Shown here: positions 38,807 through 47,534 of the stretch, piece by piece | Layout of the letters: every line of letters starts with the position of its first letter | Numbering within the stretch: the stretch's first letter is position 1 | Source: Halopseudomonas sabulinigri | GTDB lineage: Bacteria > Pseudomonadota > Gammaproteobacteria > Pseudomonadales > Pseudomonadaceae | Assembly: GCA_011053055.1 (NCBI GenBank) | Contig: DRHT01000032.1 | Location: 1 to 64,000 of the forward strand | Direction: 5' to 3' | Length of the DNA: 64,000 nucleotides | Notes under the pieces: model-generated | Database searches by the model: none | What the model was told of the DNA's origin: nothing | What the model saw: only the letters and a program-made list of their open reading frames with translations | Made by a program: the position numbers and the translations under genes

Positions 38807-39184
38807 TCAGGCGCTCTGGTAGCTGTCGATCACTTCCTGCGCAGCGCGGAAGGCATCGATGGCCGCCGGTACGCCAGCGTAAACAGCGCAATGCAATAGC
38901 GCCTCGCGGATTTCTTCAACCGTGCAGCCGTTATTCAGCGCGCCGCGTACATGGCCTTTGAGTTCCTGTGGGCACTTGAGCGCGGTTAGCGCGGCCAGGG
39001 TGATCAGGCTGCGCGTTTTGCGATCCAGCCCTTCGCGGTTCCAGACACCGCCCCAGGCGTGTTCGTTGACGAATTCCTGTAACGGCTGGCTGAATTCGGT
39101 GGCGTTGTTCAGCGCACGATCAACAAACACATCGCCCATGACTTCGCGGCGAACCTGTACGCCTTCCAGTTTGCTGTTGCTCAT
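38807..39184 (-). CDS. carboxymuconolactone decarboxylase family protein
   Basis: EHAWGGVWNREGLDRKTRSLITLAALTALKCPQELKGHVRGALNNGCT; start re-assigned to ATG 39184. Confidence 0.9.
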   Translation of the reverse strand: MSNSKLEGVQVRREVMGDVFVDRALNNATEFSQPLQEFVNEHAWGGVWNREGLDRKTRSLITLAALTALKCPQELKGHVRGALNNGCTVEEIREALLHCAVYAGVPAAIDAFRAAQEVIDSYQSA

Positions 39185-39215
39185 GACGTTCTCTCCTATG
39201 TGTCGTTTATGCGGG

Positions 39216-39896
39216 TTATTTGCGTTGTGCGATCCAGATCGTGTGGCGGGTCCCGGTATTGCCATGTGCGTAGACCTGCTCTTCACGTGCTTTGAAACCC
39301 GCTTTGCTCAGGCGTTGGGAAAAGGCCCGATCCGCACTGGCTGACCAGACGGCCAGCGTGCCCTTGGGTCGCAGCGCGCGGGCGCAAGCCTCCAGCCCGC
39401 CGGGCGAATACAGCCAGCTGTTGGACTTCTGGGTTAGCCCTTCTGGCCCGTTATCCACATCCAGCATGATGGCGTCAAAACCGGCTGCTTCGGCCTTGAG
39501 CAGTTCGGCCACGTCCTGATTGACCACGTGGGTACGCGCATCGCTCAGCGGGTAACCCGATTTGGCTCCTAGTGCGCCCTTGTTCCACTCGATCACACCT
39601 GGCACCAGTTCGGCGACAATAGCCTCGGCGTCAGCGCCAAGATGCTGCAGCGCAGAGGCCAGGGTAAAGCCCATACCCAAGCCGCCAATCAAAACCCGAG
39701 CACCGGGCTTGCTGGTCAGGCTGCGACAGGGAATGGCCGCCAGGGCATCCTCTGATCCGTGGGTGCGGGTATTCATCAACTGCCCGCCCTTGCCGCCTTG
39801 AATCTTGATGACAAAGTCATCGCCATATTCAAACAAGCAGAGTGCATCTGCGGTACCAGGAATAGGTGCGGTATCAAGCAGGATGAAGCGTTTCAT
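39216..39896 (-). CDS. spermidine synthase-like / SAM-dependent methyltransferase fold protein
   Basis: VLIGGLGMGFTLASALQHLG; FDAIMLDVDNGPEGL. Confidence 0.8.
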   Translation of the reverse strand: MKRFILLDTAPIPGTADALCLFEYGDDFVIKIQGGKGGQLMNTRTHGSEDALAAIPCRSLTSKPGARVLIGGLGMGFTLASALQHLGADAEAIVAELVPGVIEWNKGALGAKSGYPLSDARTHVVNQDVAELLKAEAAGFDAIMLDVDNGPEGLTQKSNSWLYSPGGLEACARALRPKGTLAVWSASADRAFSQRLSKAGFKAREEQVYAHGNTGTRHTIWIAQRK

Positions 39897-39972
39897 GGCG
39901 AGTCCAGACAGCTGATAAAGGCTGAATTCTAACAGTCGAGCCGCCGCCAGTGTGCCTGTTCTCTGCGATCAG

Positions 39973-39988
39973 ATAGACTGGTCTGTAT
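39973..39988. promoter_or_regulatory. candidate TetR operator
   Basis: ATAGAC-TG-GTCTGTAT, 32 bp upstream of the TetR start. Confidence 0.65.
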
Positions 39989-40020
39989 AAATATCGGCCA
40001 CTTTTCCAGCAGGTAACGTC

Positions 40021-40593
40021 ATGGCAGCAGCCGCCAAGCACCGCAATAGCATTATCACGTCGGCCATACGTCTGTTCCGCCAGCGCGGTTATGCAGCCAC
40101 TGGCCTGAACGATATTCTCAAAGACAGTGGCGCACCTAAAGGCTCGCTCTATCACTACTTCCCTGGCGGAAAAGAGCAGCTGGGCGAAGAAGCCGTCACG
40201 GTTGCTGGTGCGGTGGTTGCCAAGACGCTGGATGAGCTGCGCGCCGAGAAAACCAGCGCTGCAGATATGCTCCGCGGCTATGGCCGGCTACTCGCAGGCT
40301 GGATGGCGCAGGCGGAGTACCGTGAAGGTTGTCCTATCGCCACGACGTTGCTGGAAACCACGCCGCAATCCCAGTCGCTGGCCAAAGCAGGGCAACTGGC
40401 ATTTGCTAACTGGCGTCAGCCGTTTATTGAGCAGCTGCAGGCAGACGGTGTGCCGGCCGAGCGTGCGCAACGGCTAGCGCAGCTGATACTGATCACGGTG
40501 GAAGGCGCGATGCTGATGGCGCGCGTGGAGGCCAGTAGCCAACCCATAGTTCAGGCCTGCGACGACCTAGCGGATTTGCTTGAAAATAGTTGA
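40021..40593 (+). CDS. TetR/AcrR family regulator (YxaF/LmrA-like)
   Basis: GYAATGLNDILKDSGAPKGSLYHYFPGGKEQLGEEAV, close relative of the TetR at 14640. Confidence 0.92.
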   Translation: MAAAAKHRNSIITSAIRLFRQRGYAATGLNDILKDSGAPKGSLYHYFPGGKEQLGEEAVTVAGAVVAKTLDELRAEKTSAADMLRGYGRLLAGWMAQAEYREGCPIATTLLETTPQSQSLAKAGQLAFANWRQPFIEQLQADGVPAERAQRLAQLILITVEGAMLMARVEASSQPIVQACDDLADLLENS

Positions 40594-40673
40594 GTCTGCC
40601 GCTCGCTCGCGCTTCATCCCTCACAGCCCTATTGGCGTTTTACTTAACAGCGGTTTGACTTGGTTCACATATT

Positions 40674-40691
40674 ATATAGACTGGTCTATAT
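40674..40691. promoter_or_regulatory. candidate TetR operator in front of thioesterase pair
   Basis: Near-perfect palindrome ATATAGAC-TG-GTCTATAT. Confidence 0.7.
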
Positions 40692-40713
40692 CAAAAATAA
40701 ACCAGAGATCGCT

Positions 40714-41130
40714 ATGAGCGAAACCGATATTCCCGAAGGATTCCAACTACACGACCGCCGCAGTGGTTTGACTGAACCTTGGCAGCCGATCTATCAACGC
40801 GCGCATGCCGATGGTTTGAGCTTGGGGTTGCGCGCTGGCACAGCCCACGTGAACAGCCGTCACTTTGTGCATGGTGGTTTGATTTCTGCCTTGGCGGATA
40901 ACGCTATGGGGCTGAGTTGCGCCGGTCAGCTGGAGAATATCGGCGGCTTGGTGACGGTCAGCATGACGCTCGACTATCTGGATGTTGCGCGCCAGGGCCA
41001 ATGGCTGGAGGTGCGTGCCAAGGTATTGAAGGCCGGTAAATCCTTGTGCTTCGCGTCAACCGAGATCTATGCCGATGACACCTTGTGTGCGGTCGCTCGG
41101 GGTGTGTTCAAGGTCGTTCAGCCTCGTTAA
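40714..41130 (+). CDS. PaaI-family hotdog thioesterase
   Basis: MSETDIPEGFQ...NSRHFVHGGLISALADNAMGLSC. Confidence 0.87.
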   Translation: MSETDIPEGFQLHDRRSGLTEPWQPIYQRAHADGLSLGLRAGTAHVNSRHFVHGGLISALADNAMGLSCAGQLENIGGLVTVSMTLDYLDVARQGQWLEVRAKVLKAGKSLCFASTEIYADDTLCAVARGVFKVVQPR

Positions 41131-41171
41131 CTCAGGCGCGAGTCGCCTTTCTCAATAGTGGAGTGGTCACC

Positions 41172-41588
41172 ATGCAATCGGATAATAATGTGCTTGAGAA
41201 GCTCAGTGCAGTATCAAAGCTGGCGGCATTCAATCAGTGGTTGGGCTTAGAGGTGGTCAGCGCTGAGCCGGGCGCAGTAGAGCTGCATTTGCCCTGGCGA
41301 AGCGATTTTGGCCAATACAGTGGTTTCCTGCACGCGGGTATCATCGGGGCGTTGATCGATACGGCCTGCGGGTTTGCAGCGGGTACGCAAACAGAGCGGT
41401 TGTTGGCGTCGCAATACGCAGTGCGCTGTTTGCGACCTGCAGTTGCCGAGACCTTTGTCGTGCGCGGTTGGGTAGTAAAGCCAGGACGTCAGCAAATATT
41501 TGCGGCGGCGGAAATCTACGCGCTGGGCGATGAGCAGCGCAAATTGTTCGCCGTTGGCGATGCCATTCTTGTTCCTGTCGCGGCCTGA
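41172..41588 (+). CDS. PaaI-family hotdog thioesterase
   Basis: MQSDNNVLEKLS...GQYSGFLHAGIIGALIDTACGFAAGT; start re-assigned to ATG 41172. Confidence 0.87.
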   Translation: MQSDNNVLEKLSAVSKLAAFNQWLGLEVVSAEPGAVELHLPWRSDFGQYSGFLHAGIIGALIDTACGFAAGTQTERLLASQYAVRCLRPAVAETFVVRGWVVKPGRQQIFAAAEIYALGDEQRKLFAVGDAILVPVAA

Positions 41589-41608
41589 ATCTTGGAGCAA
41601 TGCGTGCT

Positions 41609-41648
41609 AAAAAAGCCCCGCCAGCAAGTTGCCGGGCGGGGCTTTTTA
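41609..41648. terminator. bidirectional Rho-independent terminator
   Basis: AAAAAAGCCCCGCC...GGCGGGGCTTTTTA. Confidence 0.88.
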
Positions 41649-41665
41649 GGAGGTGCTGAAACGCC

Positions 41666-42409
41666 TTAGAAATCTTGCACGGTGGGGCGTAGCACTATCT
41701 CGTTGATATCCACATCCGCGGGCTGCTCGATGGCGTAAGCAATGGCGCGTGCGACTGAGTCCGATGAGATGGCCTGTTGATAAAAGTCCTTCACGTTGTT
41801 GGCGCTTTGTTCATGCGAACTGCCAAACTTAAGTTCGGAGTCCACTGCGCCAGGCAGGATAGTGGTAGCACGAATCGCGCCGCCGACTTCGTGGCGCAGA
41901 CCTTCGGTAATAGCGCTAACCGCGTACTTGGTGCCGCTATAAACCGTGCCGCCGGGGCTAAAGACTTTGATACCGGCAACCGATGAGATGTTAATAAAGT
42001 GACCGCTGTTCTGCTGCTGGAAAACAGGCAGCGCGGCTGCGATACCGTAGAGCACGCCCTTGATGTTGATGTCGATCATACGGTCCCACTCATCCACCTT
42101 GGTTTCGGATAGCGGAGCGATGGCCATCAGGCCAGCGTTGTTGATCAATACGTCGATGCGACCAAAGTGCTTAACAGCACCCTCGATCAAGGCTTGCACA
42201 TCTTGCTGTCGAGTCACGTCGGTTTCAAACGCGACGGCCTTGCCTCCGGCGGTGGTGAGCTCTTCTACCAGTTGATCCAGACGATCCTTGCGGCGAGCGG
42301 CTAACACCACGCTAGCACCGAGGGCAGAAAGATGACGTGCGGTGGCTTCACCGAGACCGCTGCTGGCGCCGGTAATAACGACGACCTTGTTGGCTATATT
42401 GTTTTGCAT
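41666..42409 (-). CDS. SDR family oxidoreductase
   Basis: Start re-assigned to ATG 42409 ([28 protein letters not shown]); [10 protein letters not shown]. Confidence 0.92.
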   Translation of the reverse strand: MQNNIANKVVVITGASSGLGEATARHLSALGASVVLAARRKDRLDQLVEELTTAGGKAVAFETDVTRQQDVQALIEGAVKHFGRIDVLINNAGLMAIAPLSETKVDEWDRMIDINIKGVLYGIAAALPVFQQQNSGHFINISSVAGIKVFSPGGTVYSGTKYAVSAITEGLRHEVGGAIRATTILPGAVDSELKFGSSHEQSANNVKDFYQQAISSDSVARAIAYAIEQPADVDINEIVLRPTVQDF

Positions 42410-42513
42410 GAAAAACTCCAGAAATATGAGTGTCGGCACGGCTGGTTGCCTGACCTTGTTGGAGAGTATGGGAGCCAGCAGCTTGGCTTTGAATGAAATG
42501 CTTTGGATTGAAC

Positions 42514-42532
42514 TATTCCAAAAAATGGAATA
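42514..42532. promoter_or_regulatory. candidate LysR operator
   Basis: Perfect inverted repeat TATTCCA-AAAAA-TGGAATA between divergent SDR and LysR genes. Confidence 0.55.
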
Positions 42533-42541
42533 AAAAGGCCC

Positions 42542-43453
42542 ATGCATAATCGAATTCAGTTACTCCGTATTTTCTGCAGTGCCGCCGAAGCTCCCAGCTT
42601 CCGGGAGGCGGCCAGCCGCCTGGGTACGTCTCCGCAAACCGTTACCCGCGCAGTGCAGGAGCTTGAAGAGCTGCTCGGCGAGCCCTTGTTTCATCGCAAC
42701 ACCCGGCAGATCCATATCACTGGTTTTGGTGAAAGCATGGCATTGCAAGCGCGTGAGGCGCTGGCGACCGTGGATGGTCTGTTCGCTCGTAATCGGCACG
42801 CGGCTGAGGCCGCAGACACTGTGGGCCGGGTCGGCATAGCCGCGCCACATGCGGTTGGGCGGCGGTTTTTGCTGACGCTTTTGTTGCCCTTGCTGAGGGA
42901 GCACCCGGGTCTGCAGCTGGATATTCGCTTGGATGATGAACCAACGGATGTTGTCGGTGCGCAGATAGATGTGGGAGTGCGCATCGGTGGTATGCAAGAC
43001 CGCAGTTACATTGCCCGCGCGGTGGCACCCATTGGTTTCATGGTGGTGGCCAGCCCTGCGCTGTTGGAGCAGGTCTCAATACCCGCTCGGCCTGAAGAGT
43101 TGTTGGCGCTACCCCTGTCGGTGGTGATCGACCGGCGCACTGGTAAGCCCTGGCCGTGGATGTTTCGCGATAGGGATAATCTGCTGGTTCCCCGCCCAGC
43201 CTTTAGTTGTGACGACGCTGAGGCGGAGCTGGATGCGGTGCTTGCTGGCCTTGCGATAGGCCAAATACCCACCTACCTGGCACTACCCTATGTGCAAGAT
43301 GGCCGACTGATACCGCTGTTGGAAGACTACTCGCCCGAGCCTGCGCAGCTCTATATTTATCGTCCGCAACGTGGCCCTATTTCAGCTCGCGTGCGTTTGG
43401 TTTATGAGCATCTGCGTCAGGCGTTTTCCGATCCTGGGATGTTCCCTCAATAA
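42542..43453 (+). CDS. LysR family regulator
   Basis: [50 protein letters not shown]. Confidence 0.93.
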   Translation: MHNRIQLLRIFCSAAEAPSFREAASRLGTSPQTVTRAVQELEELLGEPLFHRNTRQIHITGFGESMALQAREALATVDGLFARNRHAAEAADTVGRVGIAAPHAVGRRFLLTLLLPLLREHPGLQLDIRLDDEPTDVVGAQIDVGVRIGGMQDRSYIARAVAPIGFMVVASPALLEQVSIPARPEELLALPLSVVIDRRTGKPWPWMFRDRDNLLVPRPAFSCDDAEAELDAVLAGLAIGQIPTYLALPYVQDGRLIPLLEDYSPEPAQLYIYRPQRGPISARVRLVYEHLRQAFSDPGMFPQ

Positions 43454-43492
43454 ATTATTTTCGGGTACATTCTTGTACATAGCAGATACAAA

Positions 43493-43514
43493 AACACCCG
43501 CCTGAGCGGGTGTT
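43493..43514 (-). terminator. Rho-independent terminator of the DUF1328 gene
   Basis: Minus strand AACACCCGC-TCAG-GCGGGTGTT followed by TTTG. Confidence 0.85.
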
Positions 43515-43532
43515 AAGCGTTTGCGTCTAAGC

Positions 43533-43697
43533 CTAGAGCTTTGGACGACGCCCCATAATGAACGACACAATGAACAGCACGATAAAGACCAGGAACAGAA
43601 TCTTGGCGATACCTGTAGCTGTGCCAGCGATACCACCGAAGCCCAGTACTGCAGCGATGATGGCGATAATCAGAAATGTAATAGCCCAACTAATCAT
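43533..43697 (-). CDS. DUF1328 small membrane protein (YtjA-like)
   Basis: [52 protein letters not shown]; start re-assigned to 43697. Confidence 0.92.
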   Translation of the reverse strand: MISWAITFLIIAIIAAVLGFGGIAGTATGIAKILFLVFIVLFIVSFIMGRRPKL

Positions 43698-43773
43698 GGT
43701 GTTTCTCCTTGGTGGCAAGCCCTGTGGCGTATCCTTTATAGGGTCGGACGCACCGGCTCTTACTCTGGTTTGC

Positions 43774-43794
43774 CGGGGCGGAGCCTAAGCCCCG
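43774..43794 (-). terminator. hairpin downstream of the PA2169-type gene
   Basis: CGGGGC...GCCCCG stem. Confidence 0.5.
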
Positions 43795-43834
43795 ACCACC
43801 AGCAATTCTGTTTTACCGCTTTAAGTTAATGCTG

Positions 43835-44269
43835 TTACTTCTGCGCTTTTTTCAGGTCACGCATGCGGTCATGGCAAGCGCGTACCTTTGGCATCTGGGT
43901 TGCGAGTTCGGCGCGTAGATCAGGTTCGTGGCCGTCCATCGCTTCTTCAAAGGCGTGCAGAATCCGGTCCTCGGCTTCTTCCAACTGTGCGATGTAGGTA
44001 GCGCCTTCATCGCTGGACAGAGCAGCCTTGGTGTCTGCGTAAACCTGACGTGCTTTGCCGGCAAGGGTGCCGCCAGTGGCAGGCTTGTCATGATTCGCCA
44101 CGACTTTGCTTTGCAATGCAGCGATAACTTCAGTTTTGGCTTGGGCCATGTCGGTAAACAGGGACTTCAGCTGTACATCTTTTACTTCGTCACGCGCGTG
44201 CTCATAAAAAACTTTACCGTCGCGGGTGATTTCAATTAGCTCGTTCAGTTCGGATGTTTTGTCGCTCAT
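43835..44269 (-). CDS. PA2169 family four-helix-bundle protein (DUF2383)
   Basis: 144 aa; TSELNELIEITRDGKVFYEHARDEVKD...LEEAEDRILHAFEEAM. Confidence 0.85.
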   Translation of the reverse strand: MSDKTSELNELIEITRDGKVFYEHARDEVKDVQLKSLFTDMAQAKTEVIAALQSKVVANHDKPATGGTLAGKARQVYADTKAALSSDEGATYIAQLEEAEDRILHAFEEAMDGHEPDLRAELATQMPKVRACHDRMRDLKKAQK

Positions 44270-44314
44270 GATCTATATCCTTCCTTTCAATTAGGTCAAT
44301 TGTAGAGAATAAAT

Positions 44315-44337
44315 TGGCCGGCCTTGTGGGCCGGCCA
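44315..44337 (-). terminator. hairpin downstream of the BON-domain gene
   Basis: TGGCCGGCC-TTGTG-GGCCGGCCA, 9 bp perfect stem. Confidence 0.6.
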
Positions 44338-44342
44338 TTCGA

Positions 44343-45173
44343 TCAGTTGGCAGTGCGCAGATTCTCTGCAGTCACTTCGTTAACGCCTTTGATGTTCTTG
44401 GCAGTGCGAATAGCCAGATCTTTCTCAGCGCTGGACATGGCGGTACCGCTTAATGCAACTACGCCATTTTTGGTGTCAACCGAGATATCCAAACCACTCA
44501 GGTTGCTGCTCAGCAAATAACTGGATTTAATCTTGCTGGTAATCCAGGCATCGCTGATTGCTTCACCGGCGTCATCGGCTGTGTTCTGTGCCTTGGCAGC
44601 CGCAGTAGCATCGGCATTGACGCGGATTTCGTTGTCAACGCGGCGTACGCCATCGGTGTCCTTGGCAAGCATGCCAGCCAGATCCTTAGCTGCTTCAGAT
44701 TGGGCAGTACCACTCAGGTTAACTACACCGTTTTTGGTGGTGACGTTAACGTCCAGACCTTCGGTGTTGCTGTTCCACAACAGTTTGGACTTGATGGTGG
44801 CTGTAGTAGTCGCGCTGCTGAAGCTCTGTGACAGCGTTTGTTCGCCGTCTGCGCTTTTCTTGGTTTCAACGTCAGGATTAACCGTCAGCTGGTTGTCTAC
44901 TTTAGTGACGCCATCGATGCTCATGGCAACTTCTTCGGCCAGATCACGGTCAACGTCGTTTTCAACTTCACCGGTCAACTTGGCGACGCCGTTCTCAACG
45001 TCAACATCAATTTCGAAGGGGTTCAGGTGGCGATTCAAGGCAATCGCTGTCCAGACTGAACCTTCTTGGCGGGCTTCTGCCATGTCGCCGTCGTCTGCGT
45101 GGGCAGCCAGAGGCATAATGCCCATCAGGCTGGCGGTAGCGGTAGCAAGTGCGATTGTTTTCAACTTGAACAT
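44343..45173 (-). CDS. periplasmic protein with three BON domains
   Basis: Signal peptide; three repeats of the type VDVENGVAKLTGEVENDVDRDLAEEVAMSIDGVTKVDNQLTV. Confidence 0.92.
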   Translation of the reverse strand: MFKLKTIALATATASLMGIMPLAAHADDGDMAEARQEGSVWTAIALNRHLNPFEIDVDVENGVAKLTGEVENDVDRDLAEEVAMSIDGVTKVDNQLTVNPDVETKKSADGEQTLSQSFSSATTTATIKSKLLWNSNTEGLDVNVTTKNGVVNLSGTAQSEAAKDLAGMLAKDTDGVRRVDNEIRVNADATAAAKAQNTADDAGEAISDAWITSKIKSSYLLSSNLSGLDISVDTKNGVVALSGTAMSSAEKDLAIRTAKNIKGVNEVTAENLRTAN

Positions 45174-45240
45174 GGGTGTTTCTCCTGTGAATCGTTTTTG
45201 TCCGTATTCGGCGTTGTTTTGCCTGCCGATGTAATTACTA

Positions 45241-45257
45241 TTGCAGGGGCTGTGCCA
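45241..45257 (-). promoter_or_regulatory. candidate sigma54 promoter of the BON-domain gene
   Basis: Minus strand TGGCACAGCCCCTGCAA: GG and GC separated by 10 bp, about 70 bp upstream of the start codon. Confidence 0.65.
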
Positions 45258-45535
45258 GCTTTTTGCTTTTATATAAATCCATTAAAAACAATTAGTTATG
45301 TTTTTCGTTTGGGGGTGTCTCGCTTGCGCTTTGCACGACGCCGCTGTTTTTGTCGTGCAAATTGCAAGGACCGGGCCGGTAATCATCGTTTGCCTTGGTC
45401 GGCAATGGTGACTGGCTCGGGTTACACTGAGTTAAATGTTGCTGGGCGGTACCTTGCATTGTGTTGTGTGCTGCTCGAAACCGGTGATGGGCGGTATTGT
45501 CCAATTGGTTATTGATCACTCTGTGGAGTCTTAAC

Positions 45536-46096
45536 ATGCGTCGTTTATTCTTGCTGTTGCCTGCTGTTCTATTGATTGCTGCCTGTCAGGGTGCTGCGGT
45601 GCAGCCTGATTACGATGTTTCCCGTAACTTTGGTGATTACCGCACCTGGCAGTTCGACGACCCCGCCGTTTCATCTCGCCCGGAAAATGATCCACGGCTG
45701 ACCGGCGAGCTGACCAGTGAACGCGTGAAGGACTCGGTGAGCAATCAGATGGAGTTGCGTGGCTTGCGTCCACCGGCGGCAGGTCAAAACGCTGACCTGA
45801 AGGTGAAGGCCTATCTCATGATTGAGAATCGTCAGGACAACGTGAGCACTAGCTTCGGTGGTTACTGGGGTACGGGTTGGGGCGGTTTCTGGGGTGGTCC
45901 ATCGATTCAAACCCAGAGTGTTGACTATAAAGAGTTGATTCTGCAGATCGATATGCTCGACAGCAGCGATGGAAAGTTGGTGTGGCGTGGCAGTGAAAGT
46001 GAATCCATGAGTGAGCGCCCGCAGACGCCAGCCAAGCGTGAAGAACAGATCAACCGTTTGGTTGGTAAGATTCTGGGCAGCTTCCCGCCGAACTGA
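45536..46096 (+). CDS. DUF4136 lipoprotein
   Basis: MRRLFLLLPAVLLIAACQG lipobox; YDVSRNFGDYRTWQF. Confidence 0.88.
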   Translation: MRRLFLLLPAVLLIAACQGAAVQPDYDVSRNFGDYRTWQFDDPAVSSRPENDPRLTGELTSERVKDSVSNQMELRGLRPPAAGQNADLKVKAYLMIENRQDNVSTSFGGYWGTGWGGFWGGPSIQTQSVDYKELILQIDMLDSSDGKLVWRGSESESMSERPQTPAKREEQINRLVGKILGSFPPN

Positions 46097-46117
46097 GTCG
46101 GCGGGGGTTACTGCTCT

Positions 46118-47074
46118 CTACATGCTGGCGAGCATGGGTTGCTCGCCGCGCAGCTTGATCACATCCGCTCTGGGTGGCGCGCCAAACATACGCCGGTACT
46201 CGCGGCTAAAATGTGAAGGGCTTTCGTAACCCACGCGATAACTGGCAGTCGCGGCTTCCAGCCCCTCACTTAGCATCAGCCTGCGCGCTTCGTGTAAGCG
46301 CAACTTCTTCTGGAATTGCACCGGTGACATCCGCGTCACCTGCTTGAAGCTATGGAACAGGGTGGATTCGCTCATGTTCACATCATCAGCCAGATCCCTC
46401 ACCCGCAAGGGTTCGGCGAACCTGTCCTTGAGCACCGCAATGACCTTGGAAATGCGGTGCGCCTGACTGTCAGTGGAGACAAAGTCGCGCATGCGCCAGC
46501 CCATCTCGCCGATCAACGCGCGGTAGATTATCTCGCGGCGTGCCAGCGGCGCCAGAATGCGACAGTCTGCGGGTGACTCGAGTAAAGATACCAGTCGCGT
46601 CATGGCCTCCAGAATACCCACATCTACCGGAGCCACACACAGTCCGCAGGAGGCAGCTGGGCAATCCCGTTGCTGGTCCAGTGGCGGTAGGGTGTCGCCT
46701 AACTCGAGCACCATTTCTGCCACTTCCTGAGGGTCTATCGCCAGCTTTACCGCCAGGTAAGGTGTTTCTGGTGAGGCATCCACCACGCAGCCCACAACGG
46801 GCAGCTCTACCGCAGAGATCATATAGGTCAACGGGCCGTAAATAATCTCCTTGTCGCCCAGCTGCACTGTTTTGCTGCCCTGCGCCATGACGCAAAGAGA
46901 AGGCTCGTATACCGAGGAGCTGACGCTGGTCGGATGATCGGCGCGAAAAACCTGTAAGCCGGGTATGCAGGTGTCTTGTACACCTTCTTCCGAGGTGTGC
47001 TTCACCACGAGCTCCGCCAAGCGGCGACACATGGGCGCTTCAGGTTGCGCAAGCTGGGCATTGATGTCGATCAT
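46118..47074 (-). CDS. AraC family regulator with AraC_N-type N-terminal domain
   Basis: YEPSLCVMAQGSKTVQLGDKEIIYGPLTYMISAVELPV; C-terminal HTH ...SPSHFSREYRRMFGAPPR. Confidence 0.93.
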   Translation of the reverse strand: MIDINAQLAQPEAPMCRRLAELVVKHTSEEGVQDTCIPGLQVFRADHPTSVSSSVYEPSLCVMAQGSKTVQLGDKEIIYGPLTYMISAVELPVVGCVVDASPETPYLAVKLAIDPQEVAEMVLELGDTLPPLDQQRDCPAASCGLCVAPVDVGILEAMTRLVSLLESPADCRILAPLARREIIYRALIGEMGWRMRDFVSTDSQAHRISKVIAVLKDRFAEPLRVRDLADDVNMSESTLFHSFKQVTRMSPVQFQKKLRLHEARRLMLSEGLEAATASYRVGYESPSHFSREYRRMFGAPPRADVIKLRGEQPMLASM

Positions 47075-47150
47075 GCGTTAACACCTCGTTCTGGAGTTTC
47101 GCGATAGTATACGCAGGAAGAGTTAGGCGCTGATTACAGCCTGATGTAAA

Positions 47151-47187
47151 TTGCAGGATAAGGCAATAAGCTTGCAGGATCGCGCAA
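47151..47187. promoter_or_regulatory. candidate AraC-type direct-repeat operator
   Basis: TTGCAGGATAAGGCAA (47151-47166) and TTGCAGGATCGCGCAA (47172-47187), 21 bp periodicity. Confidence 0.7.
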
Positions 47188-47534
47188 ATCAAAGGCTGGC
47201 GAGTGCCGTTTTGCTGTTAATGGGTGCGTATAAGCCACTTTCTTGCCCTATAAGTGCACCTTTTGCCGATTGCCTTTTTCTACGGAATAAACAGAATTAG
47301 GCAATTCTTGCGCAGAACAAGGATACCTACCCTACTATCCGCACGCGTATCTTTCTCTCCCATACCTGAACCCAGTTCGACCGGTTTGTTCTGCAGTCCT
47401 TTGAAAGCCTTCTGCATTGCCAACGCTGCTTATAGCGGCTTGGTTCCCGCGCCGGCGCTTTCCAACGTTCTGTTGATGCGAACGGGTGCTTGTTCTATTG
47501 CCGGGCCATTTTGTTCAGAGGGAGCAAAGATCAG

